Counted from the stretch's first letter, positions 1 to 7,802 are shown. The stretch is DNA of 11,824 nucleotides from Pseudomonadota bacterium (GCA_029556045.1 JAKQGS010000332.1:1-11824), one strand, 5' to 3'. Notes: a model not told the origin generated them from the letters alone. A program made the numbers and translations.

Positions 1-1186
1 CCGCAGCTCGATGGCCGCCAAACTTTTGAAAAAGGTCCTTTCCATGGGACATGGCATTGGTGACATCAAAGCCCTCAATTGAGCGGGCAGAACCTTTGCA
101 AACGGTCTCACCACGGTGGAACAGCCATGTGGGACGCCAGAACATCTCCGCAATTTTACTGGCAGCAATCCCCACTACACCTGGGTGCCAGTCGCCCCCA
201 AGGAACAGAATAGGACTTTCACCTGCCGCTTGCGCCATGATTATCGCTTCTTTAACGATGCGCCGTTCAATAAGCTTTCGTTCCTCGTTGCACTCCTCCA
301 TGAACTGCACCAAGGGCTCCGGGTTGTCCCCAATAAAGGCCTCAATCACGGCGTCCGCATGCTCCAGGCGGCCCACCGCGTTGATGCGAGGCCCCAGACG
401 AAATCCAACGTCTTTTTCATCAAGGGATTCCAAAAGCGAGCTGGCTTGCCGCAGGCGCTTCAACACCGGCCGTTCACTGCGCAAAAGTGCTTTTACCCCG
501 AGGTTGGCCAATTTGTGGTTCACCCCGTTCAATGGGACCACATCGCAGATGGTGGCCATTCCCACCAGTGCCAATATGTCAGTCCAGACGGCCGGGGTGA
601 TGGGAAACTCCTGCGCCAGCTTACGCAGCAGCACAAAGGTGATCCCGCACCCGCACAACTCCTGATACATGGGATCCGGATGCATCTTGGGATTCAGAAT
701 AATGCAGTCCGGCATCTTGTCCGGCTGGATTTTGTGGTGATCGGTGCAGATGAATTCCACACCACGCGAGCGACAAAACTCCGCTTCAGCGTTGGCGGTG
801 ATACCAGTGTCCATCGTGATGATGAGTTCTGCTTTTTCATGCTCAATCAGATGGCGCACCGCATCCAGATTAAGACCATAGCCTTCTTTGAATCGGCAGG
901 GGATATAATGCAGGAAATTATTGTAGCCAATTGCCTGCAGAAACCAGATCCAGCTGACGCAGCTCATGGTGCCATCGACATCGTAATCCGCATAGAGGGC
1001 GATCCTTTTGCCCCCCCTTACCGCCCGAATGATGGCGCCCGCAGCATCCGCCAGTCCATAATCGCCATACTGCAATTCTTCGACAGCCTGGTAAGAACGG
1101 TTGGCATTGAGTACCAGTTTGAGCTCCTGATAGCTCTGGGGTGTTTCCCGTGACTGCGGCACCCAAACGGCATATTTCCGGCCCAT
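1..1186 (-). CDS. recJ: Single-stranded-DNA-specific 5'-3' exonuclease RecJ (3' end cut off by window edge)
   Basis: The minus strand is open from 1186 to base 1 and encodes the first 395 residues of RecJ, a cytoplasmic DHH-family nuclease that degrades 5' single strands in recombination and repair. Visible motifs: DYDVDGT at residues 67-73, DTG at 126-128, the family-defining DHH at 149-151, CDVVPL with Asp215, GPRINAVGR at 265-272, and the start of the DHHA1 domain, GGHRAA, at 390-395. The metal-binding Asp and His residues of the DHH core are all present. RecJ is usually about 560-600 residues, so roughly 170 C-terminal residues lie beyond the edge. The start at 1186 is chosen because GGAGAGG sits 7 nt upstream; an in-frame ATG at 1225 is possible but has a poorer ribosome site. 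Divergent from the lipoprotein gene at 1495. Confidence 0.94.
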   Translation of the reverse strand, partial: MGRKYAVWVPQSRETPQSYQELKLVLNANRSYQAVEELQYGDYGLADAAGAIIRAVRGGKRIALYADYDVDGTMSCVSWIWFLQAIGYNNFLHYIPCRFKEGYGLNLDAVRHLIEHEKAELIITMDTGITANAEAEFCRSRGVEFICTDHHKIQPDKMPDCIILNPKMHPDPMYQELCGCGITFVLLRKLAQEFPITPAVWTDILALVGMATICDVVPLNGVNHKLANLGVKALLRSERPVLKRLRQASSLLESLDEKDVGFRLGPRINAVGRLEHADAVIEAFIGDNPEPLVQFMEECNEERKLIERRIVKEAIIMAQAAGESPILFLGGDWHPGVVGIAASKIAEMFWRPTWLFHRGETVCKGSARSIEGFDVTNAMSHGKDLFQKFGGHRAA

Positions 1187-1293
1187 TCTCAAACCTCTCC
1201 CCGCTCTTCTCTGTGGTGAATCCATTATGTTTACCCGTGTCTTCCCCAAGTCGCAATGCTGAGCTTTAAGGACCACTGCGGTTTGCTTTGGTA

Positions 1294-1321
1294 AGGGTAC
1301 AAAAGCATCCGCATTTGTCTA
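1294..1321 (-). promoter_or_regulatory. Possible sigma70-type promoter for recJ
   Basis: On the minus strand TAGACA (1316-1321, 5 of 6 matches to TTGACA) is followed after 16 nt by TACCCT (1294-1299), a poor -10 element. It lies about 110 nt upstream of the recJ start. Weak prediction by eye only. Confidence 0.25.
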
Positions 1322-1338
1322 ATATTTAAACACATATC

Positions 1339-1353
1339 CTTCACACGGTGAAG
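1339..1353. promoter_or_regulatory. 15-bp dyad, possible operator or hairpin
   Basis: CTTCAC and GTGAAG form a perfect 6-bp inverted repeat around a 3-bp centre (ACG). It overlaps the -35-like element of the candidate promoter at 1340-1369, the position expected of a repressor site. No regulator is identified. Confidence 0.35.
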
Positions 1354-1369
1354 AAATCCACCAGATAAA
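1340..1369 (+). promoter_or_regulatory. Candidate promoter of the Q/N-rich lipoprotein gene
   Basis: TTCACA (1340-1345, 5 of 6 to TTGACA) is followed after 18 nt by GATAAA (1364-1369, 4 of 6 to TATAAT). Transcription from here would give a leader of about 115 nt that contains a small CCGAGC-TT-GCTCGG stem (1450-1463) ahead of the ribosome site. The rest of the 308-bp divergent gap (1187-1494) shows no other clear feature. Confidence 0.35.
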
Positions 1370-1494
1370 AATTACCCAGGGGGCTAAAGATTCTTTTCAG
1401 ACGGTCGAAATGGATGGCAGGTCGCGTTGCTTTTTGGGATTCCGCATGGCCGAGCTTGCTCGGAGATGCCCGATACCGATCATGAGAGGATGGT

Positions 1495-2412
1495 ATGCTG
1501 AAACAAATCACTCGATCAATGTCCGTCGTAGTGCTGTTCATGATTGTTCCACTGGCTTTCACCGGTTGTACCACCACGCAACAACAGGGTGCTCAGCAGC
1601 AAGGTTTGCAGGAGCAGGAGAATTTCGGCCAGCAACAGCAGGGAAACAACGTCGGCAACGGCAATGCCACTAACTTTAACAATGGTGGCAATGTCACCGC
1701 CAACAACAGCGGCAATGGGCAAAACACCGGAAATAACCAATTTGCGAACTCTCAGGGTGGTCAAGCCGTCAATAACGCTGAGGATGAGGACTTTGGTGAG
1801 CAAAATGCCGCCAACTTTGGTGGCCAGGGCAATGCAGCCTTCAATACCGCAATGCAGGGTCAAGGAAACCCTACCGTCAATAACTACGGCACGAACATGA
1901 ATACTTACGGGAATAGCTTGGACAACAACCTCACCGGCAACGAACAGATGACGCAAGAAGCCGATCCCATGGCCCAAGGCAATGGCGGGGAGGGGGTTAA
2001 CAATGCCCTGCCTTCCGAAGAGGAGTTTGCCCAGGGAGCGGCCGGTGCCAATCCTGCAGGTTTACCCGCTGTTGATGCCCCCGTAACCGACAACACCGTG
2101 ACTGAGATCGTGGATCAAGCGGCCACACCTCCCGATGGCGTTACGGGCACGGATGCCTTACCAGCGCAGCCGTCAATGGCGATGGGTTACAATCCAGGCG
2201 GAATCGTGAAATATGTGCGGGAGGGCGGTGGCTCTATCTATAATCAACCAGCTCTGGGTGGTCCTGCGGTGGGTTCACTGGAGCAAGGTGATCATCCGCT
2301 GGTCTTCCAGGAGGCCGATTGGGCCCGAACGCACGACGGGTATTACATTCCGATGTCACAATTGTCGGACAGGGGCGTTCCGCGCCCACGTTATCCATCC
2401 GTATGGCGTTGA
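1495..2412 (+). CDS. Lipoprotein with Q/N-rich charge-poor spacer and C-terminal SH3-like domain
   Basis: Probable outer-membrane or periplasmic lipoprotein of unknown job, 305 residues. Seen: an N-terminal basic-hydrophobic signal (residues 1-24) ending in a lipobox-like FTGC with Cys25; a low-complexity stretch (about 29-155) that is about 40% Gln plus Asn by my count and also rich in Gly; an Ala/Pro/acidic stretch (about 155-230); then a compact module (about 238-291) with KYVRE, DWARTHDGYYIP and QLS resembling bacterial SH3 domains, followed by a Pro/Arg tail. Residues 26-237 contain no Lys, Arg, His, Trp or Cys. SH3-like modules often bind cell wall; the spacer could carry this one across the periplasm. 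The next gene downstream is a cell-wall endopeptidase, but it has its own promoter. Start supported by GAGAGGA at 1484-1490. Specific family not recognised. Confidence 0.78.
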   Translation: MLKQITRSMSVVVLFMIVPLAFTGCTTTQQQGAQQQGLQEQENFGQQQQGNNVGNGNATNFNNGGNVTANNSGNGQNTGNNQFANSQGGQAVNNAEDEDFGEQNAANFGGQGNAAFNTAMQGQGNPTVNNYGTNMNTYGNSLDNNLTGNEQMTQEADPMAQGNGGEGVNNALPSEEEFAQGAAGANPAGLPAVDAPVTDNTVTEIVDQAATPPDGVTGTDALPAQPSMAMGYNPGGIVKYVREGGGSIYNQPALGGPAVGSLEQGDHPLVFQEADWARTHDGYYIPMSQLSDRGVPRPRYPSVWR

Positions 2413-2440
2413 GAATTGCAGGTCGGACCAGCAGCAACCG

Positions 2441-2469
2441 TTGTCAAAACGATGGAACCAATTTATAGT
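2441..2469 (+). promoter_or_regulatory. Sigma70-type promoter for the M23 endopeptidase gene
   Basis: TTGTCA (2441-2446) and TATAGT (2464-2469) are separated by exactly 17 nt, each with 5 of 6 consensus matches. It begins 28 bp after the lipoprotein stop codon and about 80 nt before the M23 start, so the endopeptidase is probably transcribed independently. Confidence 0.6.
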
Positions 2470-2512
2470 GCTGGACCCGCAATTTTCTTGCAATAATGGG
2501 TAAAATCGGTAA

Positions 2513-2533
2513 TCTGATTAATAAATAATCAGA
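2513..2533. promoter_or_regulatory. AT-rich 8-bp inverted repeat in the leader of the M23 gene
   Basis: TCTGATTA and TAATCAGA form a perfect inverted repeat around ATAAA. It sits downstream of the promoter at 2441-2469 and ends 4 bp before the GAGG ribosome site (2538-2541). It could be an operator or a weak RNA hairpin near the translation start. It is not followed by a U run, so it is not a terminator. Confidence 0.45.
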
Positions 2534-2547
2534 AGACGAGGCAGTCT

Positions 2548-3810
2548 ATGAAACCAGGAACAAAAATTCTTGGTGGTGTACTTTTTCTAGGCATCACTAT
2601 TCAAGCAAGCGCTTGTAAGGACGAGTACGCCACTGCAGCGGGTCGTATCAATATCGATGAAGCCTCAGAGCATTTGATGGAACTTCAGAAGGTCAAACCG
2701 GAAGAGGCCAACGTCAGCAATGAGTATGTGATCAAACAGGGATCCAATACCTTTGACTCCCTGAAAGCGGCCGGATTAGATGGTGCCACCGCACAAAAAT
2801 TGGTGGACCATGCTCGCCCTGTGTATCCACTGGAAAAAGTCCGGGCCGGCACCCCGTTTAAAGTTTTTCTCCACAAAACAACGCAAAAACTTCATAGCGT
2901 TGAAATCACCTTTTCCCTCGTGGAAACACTGCTGGCGCAATACCACGAAACATCTCAGGGCTGGACTGTCGAGCTGATTCAACACCCCGTGCAGACGGAG
3001 ACCGTTACCTTTTCCGGTGACGTCACCACCAGCCTGTGGGATTCCGGTTTAGGTTCCGGCATGGATGCGCGACTGATCAGCGACTTTGCGGATATTTTTG
3101 CCTGGCAGGTGGACTTCAGCCGCGAGGTGCAGGCAGGGGATCGCTGGCGACTAACGGTGGAAAAGAAGTCCGTCGATGGAGTCTTTCATGAATGGGGCTA
3201 TATCAAAGTAGCGGAATATCACCCGGTCAACGGTCCTGTACTGACAGGTGTGCGCTTTCCACAGGATGACCCTCAGGCTTCTTATTACGACTTAAATGGG
3301 ACCAGCCTGAAGCGCATGTTTTTAAAGTCCCCCATCCAATACGCCAGAATCACCTCAGGATTTTCCAAACGTCGCTTTCATCCGGTGTTAAAAGTCAATC
3401 GCCCCCACAACGGAGTAGACTACGGTGCCAAACCGGGAACTCCGGTCATGGCGGTTGGGGACGGGCAAGTGGTATCGGCATCTTTTGGCTCCGACACCGG
3501 CAACATCGTGCGAATTCGTCATAACTCCGTTTATGAAACCGCTTACCTGCACCTGCAGGGTTTTGCCTCCAGCGTCCGTAAAGGCACCAAAGTGGTGCAA
3601 GGCCAAACGATCGGCTACGTGGGCTCCACCGGGCTGGCAACCGGCCCCCACCTGCACTTTTCATTTTTTGAAAACGGTCGTTTCGTGGATCCCCTGGGGA
3701 TGAAATTTCCCTCGGCTGATCCGGTCGCTGCGGAGCAATTGACGGAGTTTAAACGCTTGGCTCAGGAAGTTCTGGTATCGCTGCCATCATGGAAGTTCGC
3801 CTCCAATTAA
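2548..3810 (+). CDS. M23 family (MepM/Csd3-like) murein endopeptidase
   Basis: Probable periplasmic zinc endopeptidase that cuts peptidoglycan peptide cross-links, 420 residues. Seen: an export signal at residues 1-22 ending ASAC, so Cys23 could be lipidated although the lipobox is atypical; an N-terminal LysM/OapA-like segment (about 58-110); a middle domain (about 150-250) with the DARLISDFADIFAWQVDF pattern typical of MepM/YebA and Csd3 relatives; and the C-terminal LytM domain (about 268-385). The zinc ligands His287 and Asp291 (HNGVD) and His370, and the catalytic His335 and His368 (GPHLHF), are all present, so it should be active rather than a regulatory pseudo-enzyme such as EnvC. Length matches the family. 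GAGG lies 6 nt before the start. It is convergent with tldE, whose stop is 84 bp away. Exact bond specificity cannot be read from the sequence. Confidence 0.93.
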   Translation: MKPGTKILGGVLFLGITIQASACKDEYATAAGRINIDEASEHLMELQKVKPEEANVSNEYVIKQGSNTFDSLKAAGLDGATAQKLVDHARPVYPLEKVRAGTPFKVFLHKTTQKLHSVEITFSLVETLLAQYHETSQGWTVELIQHPVQTETVTFSGDVTTSLWDSGLGSGMDARLISDFADIFAWQVDFSREVQAGDRWRLTVEKKSVDGVFHEWGYIKVAEYHPVNGPVLTGVRFPQDDPQASYYDLNGTSLKRMFLKSPIQYARITSGFSKRRFHPVLKVNRPHNGVDYGAKPGTPVMAVGDGQVVSASFGSDTGNIVRIRHNSVYETAYLHLQGFASSVRKGTKVVQGQTIGYVGSTGLATGPHLHFSFFENGRFVDPLGMKFPSADPVAAEQLTEFKRLAQEVLVSLPSWKFASN

Positions 3811-3894
3811 GTTTTGGCGCGACAGCACCAAAGCCATATCCTTAGACGAAGGTGAAGGGCCTCCCCGTACAACCGTCCAAGACTGGCCCGATCT

Positions 3895-5217
3895 TCAAAG
3901 CGTAAGCTGGAAATCCCGCGCCAGAGCCCCCGGCAAATGATGACTTCCGGTGGATCGGCTGCCATAGCTGGCATTGCTCAACATAAAGTGCCGCTCTTTG
4001 GTCAATGCCTCGAGATTCTTCCCTAAAACATTGTAAATGGTGTCATCAAAACGCATCACCCGCACCGGAGCCACGATTTTACCATCCTCCACCCAAAAGG
4101 TGGCAAAGCGTGTCATGCCGGTAATACGGCATGACACCCGGTCGGAATAATTGCAGTACCAAAGATTGTTGATATAAAGCCCCGTTCCCAATGCCTTTAG
4201 AACATCTTTTTCCGGGAGGGTCCCGGCTGCAATATCGAGAGACTCAGGAGATTCCCCCTGATTGGCCCCATTGGATGGAACGCCGTATTCCCGGGAGCTG
4301 CGGGCAGATACCAACGGGGCTCCAAAGCGCCCCTCCTGCACCAGACTCACGGAGGCCGGTTTCATAAATCCATTCTCATCAAAGTTGGGGGCAGCCCCTC
4401 CTGCGGTGTTTTCAATCATGGAGACCATGGGGGACAAATGGGCCGTTCCCTCCGCCAGGTGAATGAGGGAAGAATGTTTGGAGCGTTGGCTTTTAATACC
4501 AAATGAACTCCAGGAGAGGAGATCCACCAACTCAGCCAAGGCCGCTGGTGCCAGGTAAACGCGGTATTTACCCGGTTCGATGGTGCGACGCGGTTTTCGT
4601 AACACTTCGATGCTGCGGGCACCATCTGCCATCAGATTTTCAAATCGCCCCACGTCCCATGCGAAGCCACCATAACTATATTTGGCCGCATTATCCCCTT
4701 CCAGGTAAAGGCTCCAGTCGAGATTAAAGCTGGTGTTCTGGTACCAGGAACGCTGACCAAGGGAGCTGGCGAAACCGCGGGCCATAAAACCACCGCTGTA
4801 AAGCCCGACATAATCGTGGGATCCCACCCGATCTAAAACTTCAGATACAATGGTCTCCGCGGGCGGAATGCGGCTGGTTCGCACATCATCCACCACCCGT
4901 GGCTCCTGGTTGTAAAGAATATAGGGATCTTCCGGAAGCTGATCCAGGGCTTCCCGCATGGCTCCTAAATGGCGCTCGATGGCGTCCTGGTCGGATCGAC
5001 GATCAAACCCCAGTGTCAGCACATGGCTGATCTGCCGTTTGTTGCTGATTAAATTCAGCACGATCTGTCCCTGAAGAACTTTGCCAACCTGCCGCACCTT
5101 GGCTTTATTAAAGCGACAGAAATCGGAGTCTTCACCGGAAAAACGGCAGGTCAAAACCTCCTGGGGCCGCAATTTTTTCGTGGCCGCATCTATCAAACTC
5201 CAGACATGGTCCTTCAT
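3895..5217 (-). CDS. tldE: TldE (PmbA) subunit of the TldD/TldE metalloprotease
   Basis: Non-catalytic partner of TldD, 440 residues. In well-studied bacteria the heterodimer is a cytoplasmic protease that digests unfolded peptides, for instance trimming the microcin B17 leader and degrading CcdA. Seen: the TldE-type C-terminal block at residues 348-385 (INNLWYCNYSDR, ITGMTRFATFWVEDGKIVAP) and VMRFDDTIYNVLGKNLEALT just after. The equivalent of the TldD zinc helix (about 223-249) has no HExxxH, as expected for this subunit. Length is close to the usual 440-450. The start ATG overlaps the tldD stop as ATGA, and GGAGG (6 nt upstream, inside tldD) serves as ribosome site, so the two are translationally coupled and probably made in equal amounts. 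No clear terminator follows. Confidence 0.92.
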   Translation of the reverse strand: MKDHVWSLIDAATKKLRPQEVLTCRFSGEDSDFCRFNKAKVRQVGKVLQGQIVLNLISNKRQISHVLTLGFDRRSDQDAIERHLGAMREALDQLPEDPYILYNQEPRVVDDVRTSRIPPAETIVSEVLDRVGSHDYVGLYSGGFMARGFASSLGQRSWYQNTSFNLDWSLYLEGDNAAKYSYGGFAWDVGRFENLMADGARSIEVLRKPRRTIEPGKYRVYLAPAALAELVDLLSWSSFGIKSQRSKHSSLIHLAEGTAHLSPMVSMIENTAGGAAPNFDENGFMKPASVSLVQEGRFGAPLVSARSSREYGVPSNGANQGESPESLDIAAGTLPEKDVLKALGTGLYINNLWYCNYSDRVSCRITGMTRFATFWVEDGKIVAPVRVMRFDDTIYNVLGKNLEALTKERHFMLSNASYGSRSTGSHHLPGALARDFQLTL

Positions 5218-6653
5218 GCCTCACCTCCAAACACCTGAACGGATGCAAACAGGCAGGCCGGTGATGCGTGACCAACTTCGATCACCTGGTTGGGTTCTCC
5301 CTTGCCGCAATAGGGTGTCCCCATGACCCGCCAGGTATTGTGATCACCCACCATATTAAGATTGCGCCAAAAATCCGCGGATAGTCCGCGATAGTTGGGT
5401 TTTTTCACGAGCCCCCCTAATTTTCCGCCTTCGATCAGGCGCCCATACTCGCAACCAAACTGAAACTTGTTGCGTGAGTCGTCAATCGACCAGGATGTAT
5501 TGGTTTCCATGTAGATACCTCGGTCCACCGCCGCCACCATGTCGGCAAAGCTGGAGGTTCCCGGTTCCAGATTGATATTGCCCATGCGATCTATCGGCGG
5601 TCGATTCCATGAGTCCGCCCGTGCCGAGGAGACACCCGGCAAACCGGAGCGTTTTTGTGAGATCACACCCCCGATTCCGCGTTTGAGAATACCCTTCTCA
5701 ATCAGATAATGCCGTTCCGCCGCGCATCCATCGTCATCGTAATCATAAGACGCCAATTCACTGGGCAGGGTCGGATCGAAGGTAATGTTCAACAGAGGCG
5801 ATCCATATTGATAGCGGCCAAACATATCGGGGGTGACAAAACTGGTGCCGGCAAAATTACGTTCATCCCCCAGAATGCGGTCCAATTCCAGCGGATGCCC
5901 GATGGATTCATGAATCTGCAGAATCATCTGATCAGGGGCCAGCAGGAGGTCCATCACGCCAGTCGGACAATTGGGGGCTTTAAGCAGCTCAAGTGCCTCC
6001 TCGGCCACTCTTTGGGCCTGATCGGCATACCGCAATTGATCCAATACCTCCAGACCGCCGCGCACCGTATAGGCGCCCGCGCCATAACTGCGACTGATGG
6101 CTTCGCCCCCTTCATAAGCCGTCACACCCATGGTCGGCATCAGGTAGGCGGTATGCTGCTCGATCTCAGCTCCGCCCAAAGTGAGGTAAATCTGGTGATT
6201 TTCCACATGAAGGATGTGGGAAAACCAATCGGCAATTTTATCGGAGACCTTCAGTTTGGTGGCGGCGGACTGCAGGAATGCAATTTTATCCTGAAGTTTT
6301 TGCTGACCCCAAGTTTTCTGCACCGGGGTCCGGTAACGCCCCTGACCGGACGGCAGGAGGTTTTTTTCAAACGGTAAAATAGTCTTGCCGGCGGAGGTGT
6401 GAGCCCAGGCTTTGGCCCTTTGAAAAGCGGATCGCAGACCTTCGTCTGTCACATCGCTGGTGGCCGCATAACCCATGCCGCCCCGATCAAAAACCGTGAT
6501 CATAGCACCGCCGTCTTCGGTGCGACAGGGAGGTTCCAGGACCCCCTGACGGACGGTCAGACTTTCGTTATGCTCCACAAGATAGCGCAGACTGGCGAAA
6601 TCCACGGGGTCCGCCACGCGATGAAAGCGTTCTTTAAGTTGGGAAGAATCCAT
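5214..6653 (-). CDS. tldD: TldD catalytic zinc-metalloprotease subunit
   Basis: Catalytic half of the TldD/TldE protease, 479 residues, close to the family norm of about 480. Seen: the zinc motif HESIGH (His248, Glu249, His253) in the family context, followed by LELDRILGDERNFAGTSFV; the glycine-rich tail CGKGEPNQ with Cys449, probably the third zinc ligand by alignment with the known TldD Cys, although Cys467 is near; and a conserved YDDDGCAAERHYLIEKGIL block (307-325). The start at 6653 has only a distant AAAGGG (about 11 nt upstream), so initiation may be weak; no better in-frame start is nearby. It is first in a two-gene unit with tldE and lies 111 bp downstream of the desaturase stop on the same strand. 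Peptide substrates are unknown here. Confidence 0.94.
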   Translation of the reverse strand: MDSSQLKERFHRVADPVDFASLRYLVEHNESLTVRQGVLEPPCRTEDGGAMITVFDRGGMGYAATSDVTDEGLRSAFQRAKAWAHTSAGKTILPFEKNLLPSGQGRYRTPVQKTWGQQKLQDKIAFLQSAATKLKVSDKIADWFSHILHVENHQIYLTLGGAEIEQHTAYLMPTMGVTAYEGGEAISRSYGAGAYTVRGGLEVLDQLRYADQAQRVAEEALELLKAPNCPTGVMDLLLAPDQMILQIHESIGHPLELDRILGDERNFAGTSFVTPDMFGRYQYGSPLLNITFDPTLPSELASYDYDDDGCAAERHYLIEKGILKRGIGGVISQKRSGLPGVSSARADSWNRPPIDRMGNINLEPGTSSFADMVAAVDRGIYMETNTSWSIDDSRNKFQFGCEYGRLIEGGKLGGLVKKPNYRGLSADFWRNLNMVGDHNTWRVMGTPYCGKGEPNQVIEVGHASPACLFASVQVFGGEA

Positions 6654-6710
6654 AGGTTAACAGCCCTTTCCGGCGTCTGAATCCGCAATGGATGCAGTGT
6701 TTAACCCATG

Positions 6711-6739
6711 AATTTAGGGAGGTAAGGTTGATTTTGCAA
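6711..6739 (-). promoter_or_regulatory. Possible promoter for tldD-tldE
   Basis: On the minus strand TTGCAA (6734-6739) and TAAATT (6711-6716) are 17 nt apart, each with 4 of 6 consensus matches, ending about 57 nt before the tldD start. It would separate tldD-tldE from the desaturase, but read-through is equally possible. Confidence 0.35.
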
Positions 6740-6756
6740 TCGCAATATTACATTAC

Positions 6757-6772
6757 CCGGCTTTCTAGCCGG
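6757..6772 (-). other. Stem-loop over the desaturase stop codon
   Basis: CCGGCT and AGCCGG form a 6-bp GC-rich stem with a 4-nt loop; the TAG stop (6765-6767) lies within it. No U run follows, so it is at best a partial terminator or an mRNA 3'-end stabiliser. Confidence 0.3.
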
Positions 6773-7676
6773 CAACCACCTTGGGTGGCAATGAAACCAC
6801 GGGAAACTCCGGGGTTTCTTTCACTTCCGATGGGGATGTCCTCGCTGTTTTGGCGGGTGATTTGATGTCCCAAACCAAGCCAAAGGCCGCCAGCGTTTTA
6901 ATCACCAGCCAGGTGCTGTCAAACTCCCACCAACGATGCCCATGACGGGCTGATTCTCCCATGGCATGGTGGTTGTTATGCCACCCCTCCCCCAAAGCCA
7001 GCAGTCCAACCCACCAATTGTTGCGGGCAAGATCGTTGACTTCATAGTTGCGATAACCCCATTTGTGGGCGGCGCTGTTGACCAGCCAGGTGACATGATA
7101 AACAAACACCAGGCGAGCAAAAATACCCCACATCATGACCCAAAATCCCCCAATCGCCCACAGGATCAGCCCCAGGATGACTTGCAATCCGATAAAGACC
7201 ATCGGTTTGCTCAGTGTCCGTAAAACAGGATCGGAGATTATATCGCGGGCATACTTGCGCATCACGATAGGATCATCAAATCGCGGATCGGATTTGAGAA
7301 GCCAGATAAAGTGACTGTACCAAAACCCACGACGCGCGTTATGGGGATCTTTATCAGTATCTGAAAACGCGTGGTGCATGCGGTGATGAGCCACCCAGCG
7401 CCAGATGCTGCCCTGTAACGCCAAGGTTCCTGCAACCGCCATCACATACTCAAGCGGCTTGCCAGCCTTGAACGAGCGGTGGGTAAAGTAGCGGTGGAAT
7501 CCCAGAGTGATTCCTCCGGCGGTTATCAGATAGAACGCAAAGAACACGGCAAAAGCCCCCCATGAGAAATGGAAGAGCGCTGGTATCGCCAGAGCGTGAA
7601 AGACCCCTAGCAGCATGATGGTCGGCCAGTCTGGCCGGGCTGGTGACAAGGTGACAGGCGAGAGTCTGGGTGCCAT
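6765..7676 (-). CDS. Membrane acyl-CoA/acyl-lipid desaturase (delta-9 type, three His boxes)
   Basis: Integral-membrane di-iron desaturase that puts a double bond into saturated acyl chains using O2, which raises membrane fluidity; 303 residues. Seen: the three histidine boxes in the right order, HRYFTH (61-66), HRMHH (98-102) and EGWHNNHH (230-237), plus the extra ligand-type His204 in NSAAHKWG. Hydrophobic membrane segments lie at about 20-56, 74-90 and 157-198, between the boxes as in stearoyl-CoA desaturase-like enzymes. Regioselectivity is inferred from family resemblance. AAAGGAG lies 6 nt before the ATG, an excellent ribosome site. Its upstream gap is shared with a divergent lipoprotein gene and contains a Pho-box-like repeat array, so phosphate or stress control is possible. 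The gene needs electron donors not encoded here. Confidence 0.95.
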   Translation of the reverse strand: MAPRLSPVTLSPARPDWPTIMLLGVFHALAIPALFHFSWGAFAVFFAFYLITAGGITLGFHRYFTHRSFKAGKPLEYVMAVAGTLALQGSIWRWVAHHRMHHAFSDTDKDPHNARRGFWYSHFIWLLKSDPRFDDPIVMRKYARDIISDPVLRTLSKPMVFIGLQVILGLILWAIGGFWVMMWGIFARLVFVYHVTWLVNSAAHKWGYRNYEVNDLARNNWWVGLLALGEGWHNNHHAMGESARHGHRWWEFDSTWLVIKTLAAFGLVWDIKSPAKTARTSPSEVKETPEFPVVSLPPKVVAG

Positions 7677-7762
7677 GAGTGACTCCTTTGGTTGAGTGCT
7701 GGGATTTTTCGCCCGAAGCGGTTTCCTCTCACTTTTATCCTACGCACCCTTTCGGCCTTTCA

Positions 7763-7802
7763 CCGTCACATCCTTGTCATGTATTTGTCACAGAAATGTC
7801 AC
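7763..7802 (+). promoter_or_regulatory. Tandem Pho box (probable PhoB binding site), four half-sites
   Basis: Four 7-bp units, CCGTCAC (7763), TTGTCAT (7774), TTGTCAC (7785) and ATGTCAC (7796), repeat every 11 bp with 4-bp spacers; the GTCA cores fall at 7765, 7776, 7787 and 7798. This is the layout of the PhoB box (CTGTCAT, 4 AT-rich bases, CTGTCAY). Units two and three match 15 of the 18 consensus positions by my count. Pho boxes normally read in the direction of the gene they activate, here the lipoprotein at 7941. TATATC at 7806-7811 could be its -10 element, though the spacing is not classical. The desaturase start is about 87 bp away on the other side. Confidence 0.65.

Noticed and set aside
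116..1153. Long open frame of 345 codons on the plus strand
   Set aside because: It lies antisense to recJ, whose minus-strand frame shows the whole DHH motif set. The plus-strand product shows no recognisable motif and is rich in His/Gln as expected of a shadow.
918..1256. 112-codon minus-strand frame over the recJ start
   Set aside because: It is a different reading frame of the same strand as recJ and reads a frame-shifted copy of the DYDVDG region. The true recJ frame has a better ribosome site and all motifs, so no frameshift need be invoked.
1516..1977. 153-codon minus-strand frame rich in Val, Leu and Ile
   Set aside because: It is the complement of the Gln/Asn-codon-rich spacer: Asn/Gln codons read backwards give Val/Ile/Leu/Cys codons. 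No ribosome site or membrane-protein logic.
3017..3028. Perfect palindrome GGTGACGTCACC
   Set aside because: It lies inside the M23 coding sequence, where codon choice can produce it by chance; no promoter is near.
3813..3832. Imperfect stem TTTGG-C-GC / GC-A-CCAAA after the M23 gene
   Set aside because: Short, mismatched and without a U run, so not a convincing terminator for either convergent gene.
5709..6377. 222-codon plus-strand frame
   Set aside because: Fully antisense to tldD, which has the zinc motif and correct family length.
6654..6764. Gap upstream of tldD searched for a small precursor peptide
   Set aside because: No open frame with a ribosome site was found there, nor in the 84-bp gap at 3811-3894, so no RiPP precursor is claimed.
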